In this document: piece after piece, positions 61,854-64,000 of the stretch
Layout of the letters: every line of letters starts with the position of its first letter
Numbering within the stretch: the stretch's first letter is position 1
Origin: Arthrospiribacter ruber
GTDB lineage: Bacteria; Bacteroidota; Bacteroidia; Cytophagales; Cyclobacteriaceae
NCBI RefSeq assembly: GCF_019343195.1
Contig: NZ_RPHB01000003.1
Location: forward strand, 186,001 to 250,000
Reading direction: 5' to 3'
DNA length: 64,000 bases
Translations under genes and position numbers: made by a program
The notes under the pieces: model-generated
What the model saw: the letters and a program-made list of their open reading frames with translations, nothing else
Databases searched by the model: none
Told to the model about the DNA's origin: nothing

Positions 61854-62555
61854 TTAATAGGCTAAGACTTTCCAGCGAAAAGCCCAATTCCATGAAATTT
61901 CAACATGATCAAAGCCGGATTTGTTGAGGATTTTTTCCCAATCTGATTTTTTAAACCCTCTTAAAACGGAAATAGGGCCGTCATTTTTCACCATCTCTGA
62001 TTTTGAGAAAAATCTGGTCAGTAGCTTTATGCTATAGTAGGCCAAAGGGTGCCGGTGAAGGTCATTGATGACCAGCCCAAGTTTGGCCTTATCTTTTAAT
62101 GTTCGGAGTAGGGAAATAAGTTCCTCATCTGTAAAATGATGGGTAAAAAGCGTGAAATTGATGATGTCTACAGGTTCATGAAGGAAATCCTTGTCAAAAA
62201 CATTGGCTACCTGAAATCTGATGTTAGGATAGTCGTAAAGCTTTTTTTGTGCGAGACTGATGATATTTTCATTGGCATCAATACCAATCAATGCGCAGGG
62301 GATTTCTTTTCTATAGGCCCAATCAGCAATGATCTGAAGCATATCACCACCCCCACATCCAATATCGGCAATGGTATAATCTTCCTTAGGGTTTGACTTG
62401 ATCAAATTCTTCATGCCAGCAATAGTCACATGATTCCCTCCCAGGAGTCTGTTGATGGTCCGGAGTTCCTTTAGGGTCTGCTCCAGTTCTTCTCCTCCTA
62501 CCTTGAGGTCATCCATGATTTCTTTGCTTGTGCTACGGTGGGTAAATTTTCCCAT
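61854..62555 (-). CDS. Class I SAM methyltransferase coupled to a type III polyketide synthase
   Basis: 233 residues with SAM motif YTIADIGCGGGDMLQ, acidic strand ALIGIDANENII and the post-motif VDIINFTLFTHHFTDEELISLL. The start ATG overlaps the PKS stop by one base (TAATG at 62553-62557), so translation is coupled. It probably methylates the polyketide product, as in alkylresorcinol or related pathways. Confidence 0.78.
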   Translation of the reverse strand: MGKFTHRSTSKEIMDDLKVGGEELEQTLKELRTINRLLGGNHVTIAGMKNLIKSNPKEDYTIADIGCGGGDMLQIIADWAYRKEIPCALIGIDANENIISLAQKKLYDYPNIRFQVANVFDKDFLHEPVDIINFTLFTHHFTDEELISLLRTLKDKAKLGLVINDLHRHPLAYYSIKLLTRFFSKSEMVKNDGPISVLRGFKKSDWEKILNKSGFDHVEISWNWAFRWKVLAY

Positions 62556-63634
62556 TATTTTTCCAATAACATAGTTTCTAAACTGAGGCCTGGACCAAAT
62601 CCTAAGGCCAATATTTTAGCGGCATTTTCATTGTGATAAAGCCAGCTGGACAGAACAAATAAAATGGTAGCAGAGGACATGTTACCAAACTTGCTAAGGA
62701 CCTCATGCGAAGCTTTGTTTTGGGATTCATCTATTTGGAAGGCAGTTTCTACTTTTTGTAGAATCTGCTTTCCTCCAGGGTGCACGGCGAAGTTTTTGAT
62801 GGAAGAAAGGCCATATAGCTTTTCAAGGTGCTCGTTTACTTTTTCCAGGCCCTTTTGAAGAAGTTCTGGTACGTACTTACTCAGCTTCATCTCAAATCCA
62901 AAATCCCCGATTTCCCAGGCCATGTCCTGTCTGCCTTCGGGAAACAGCATTGAATTGTACTTTGAAATTTTGAGTCCTGTGTCTGATTTGCATACCAATG
63001 CTGCAGCAGCTCCATCTCCGAAAATAGCATTGGCCAACAAGTTGTCTTCATTGTATTCTTTCTGAAAATGTAAGGTGCACAGTTCTACAGAAACAATCAA
63101 TACCTTGGACTCGGGGCTGGAGTCACAAATTCTATCGGCGAGCTTAAGCGCATTGAATGCCGCATAGCAGCCCATAAAGTGTATACAATAGCGCTCTACA
63201 TCTGAAGCAAAACCCATTTTGCTGATGATTTCCAGCTCCAGACCTGGGGCAAACATACCGGTGCAGGAAACCAACACCAAATGGGTGATCTCATTTGGAT
63301 AAGTCAGGGCATTTTGTAGGCATGTGGAGATGGCCTCTTTGGCCAGTGGAAAAGCACTATCCCGGAATTGGCCCATCCTTTTTTTTGTACTCGGAAAGGG
63401 CTCCAATGAGTGGTTGTCCGGGAAAAATCTGAATTTTGAAGGGTCGCTATGTTTAAAATCCTCCAAAACACTGTGCCGGCTTTCGATACCGGAATGCTTA
63501 TATATAAAATTTAGCTTTCTTGATTCTGTGGAATCCAGGCTATGTGCAATTTTCATAAATTCACCAATCTGCAACTGCGGAATGGCTTCGCCAGGGCTTG
63601 CAGTACCAATACTCACTATATGGTTGTTCATCAA
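62555..63634 (-). CDS. Type III polyketide synthase (chalcone synthase-like)
   Basis: 359 residues. The catalytic triad is present: C156 in HFMGCYAAFNALKLAD, H285 in FAVHPGGKQIL and N318 in SKFGNMSSAT; GFGPGL at 345-350 is the family loop. It makes a polyketide by decarboxylative condensations of malonyl-CoA with an acyl starter, followed by cyclisation. The starter and product are unknown: homologues in Bacteroidota include a phloroglucinol synthase in Zobellia, and other members make alkylresorcinols. It is coupled to the methyltransferase at 61854 and divergent from a UbiA-like gene. Confidence 0.88.
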   Translation of the reverse strand: MMNNHIVSIGTASPGEAIPQLQIGEFMKIAHSLDSTESRKLNFIYKHSGIESRHSVLEDFKHSDPSKFRFFPDNHSLEPFPSTKKRMGQFRDSAFPLAKEAISTCLQNALTYPNEITHLVLVSCTGMFAPGLELEIISKMGFASDVERYCIHFMGCYAAFNALKLADRICDSSPESKVLIVSVELCTLHFQKEYNEDNLLANAIFGDGAAAALVCKSDTGLKISKYNSMLFPEGRQDMAWEIGDFGFEMKLSKYVPELLQKGLEKVNEHLEKLYGLSSIKNFAVHPGGKQILQKVETAFQIDESQNKASHEVLSKFGNMSSATILFVLSSWLYHNENAAKILALGFGPGLSLETMLLEK

Positions 63635-63717
63635 ATTAAATTAAACTATTTTTTTCTAATTTAGACATTGAATTGTAAACATCAACAAGTTCTAAAAGTT
63701 AACAACAAAATTGAAAT

Positions 63718-64000
63718 ATGTTTGAAAGCTCTAGTTGGAAGCATCTTAGGATTCCCTTTTCCTTTTTCCTCCTCCCTATTTTCTTTTTTGCCCTTGCTTT
63801 GACCCCAAATCACAATGGAGAGCGGATTTTGTTGGTTTTGGTAGCCTTGCATCTTTTTCTTTATCCTTCCAGTAATGGATATAACAGTTACTTCGATAAA
63901 GATGAAAAAAGCATTGGGGGACTGAGAAACCCTCCAAGAGTCAGCAAAGGGCTATATTTTCTTTCCCTTGTGTTCTTTGCTATTTCCATAGCCATGGGCT
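63718..64000 (+). CDS. UbiA-like prenyltransferase, 3' end outside the window
   Basis: The first 94 residues are visible (MFESSSWKHLRIPFSFFLLP...). A hydrophobic helix with ALTPNHNGERILLVLVALHL is followed by NGYNSYFDKDEKSIGGLRNPP, matching the N-x-x-D-type diphosphate-binding region of UbiA proteins (NGYNSYFDKD). The start is the ATG at 63718, 84 bp from the divergent PKS start. UbiA enzymes prenylate aromatic acceptors; the partner is likely the PKS product. Confidence 0.7.
   Translation, partial: MFESSSWKHLRIPFSFFLLPIFFFALALTPNHNGERILLVLVALHLFLYPSSNGYNSYFDKDEKSIGGLRNPPRVSKGLYFLSLVFFAISIAMG

Overview
The window looks like the chromosome of a gliding Bacteroidota, most likely a Cytophagales/Cyclobacteriaceae-type bacterium. 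The support is a gldB homologue, DUF3127 and lmo0937-type genes, FAS1 and head-GIN lipoproteins, S9 and sortilin-like exoproteins, TAnnTTTG-type -7 boxes, scarce Shine-Dalgarno sites, and intergenic repeat clusters of the kind common in this phylum. The assignment rests on gene content only. I saw no rRNA, tRNA, CRISPR array or intact insertion sequence.

Layout. (1) 1-13.6 kb is an AT-rich accessory region. It holds a P-loop kinase-like / PIN-GNAT-EVE-like / ASCH three-gene operon, a truncated DnaQ-type exonuclease, a small basic protein plus a membrane protein, a papain/C39-like cysteine protease plus a 65-aa partner, an mcrBC type IV restriction operon led by a controller-like XRE protein with a GACT-AGTC operator, and a Vsr-type nuclease without zinc cysteines. 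A 1.3-kb repeat cluster and a decayed gene lie inside it. (2) 13.7-24.1 kb holds metabolic and secreted proteins (HAD phosphatase, DUF2071 plus methyltransferase, sortilin-like BNR protein, head-GIN lipoprotein, S9 peptidase), separated by repeat-filled intergenic stretches. (3) 24.1-51.3 kb is a large exopolysaccharide locus: initiating phosphoglycosyltransferase, two zinc-ribbon methyltransferases, five glycosyltransferases (four of the GT-B/GT4 type and one GT2), Wzx flippase, Wzy polymerase, Wzz-like co-polymerase without a kinase domain, a long SLBB export protein, a radical SAM/SPASM protein, an asparagine-synthase-like amidotransferase and a hybrid histidine kinase. (4) 51.5-61.8 kb is mostly housekeeping: esterase lipoprotein, ECF sigma factor with a small putative partner, DUF3127 ssDNA-binding-like protein, purK-purE, a membrane-anchored MutS-like ATPase, a probably metal-regulated DUF3299-like gene, tandemly duplicated lipoproteins and an MscS channel. 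(5) 61.85 kb to the end is a type III polyketide synthase with a translationally coupled methyltransferase, divergent from a UbiA-like prenyltransferase that runs off the edge.

How genes work together. The EPS genes form tightly overlapping runs (ATGA overlaps at 36645, 47.6-50.7 kb and elsewhere) and make a Wzx/Wzy-type pathway: lipid-linked repeat synthesis, flipping, polymerisation, and export through the SLBB channel. The island modules at 1-13.6 kb are best read as nucleic-acid conflict systems. The most novel-looking is the P-loop / PIN-GNAT-EVE / ASCH operon; next are the cysteine-protease pair and the controller-regulated mcrBC.
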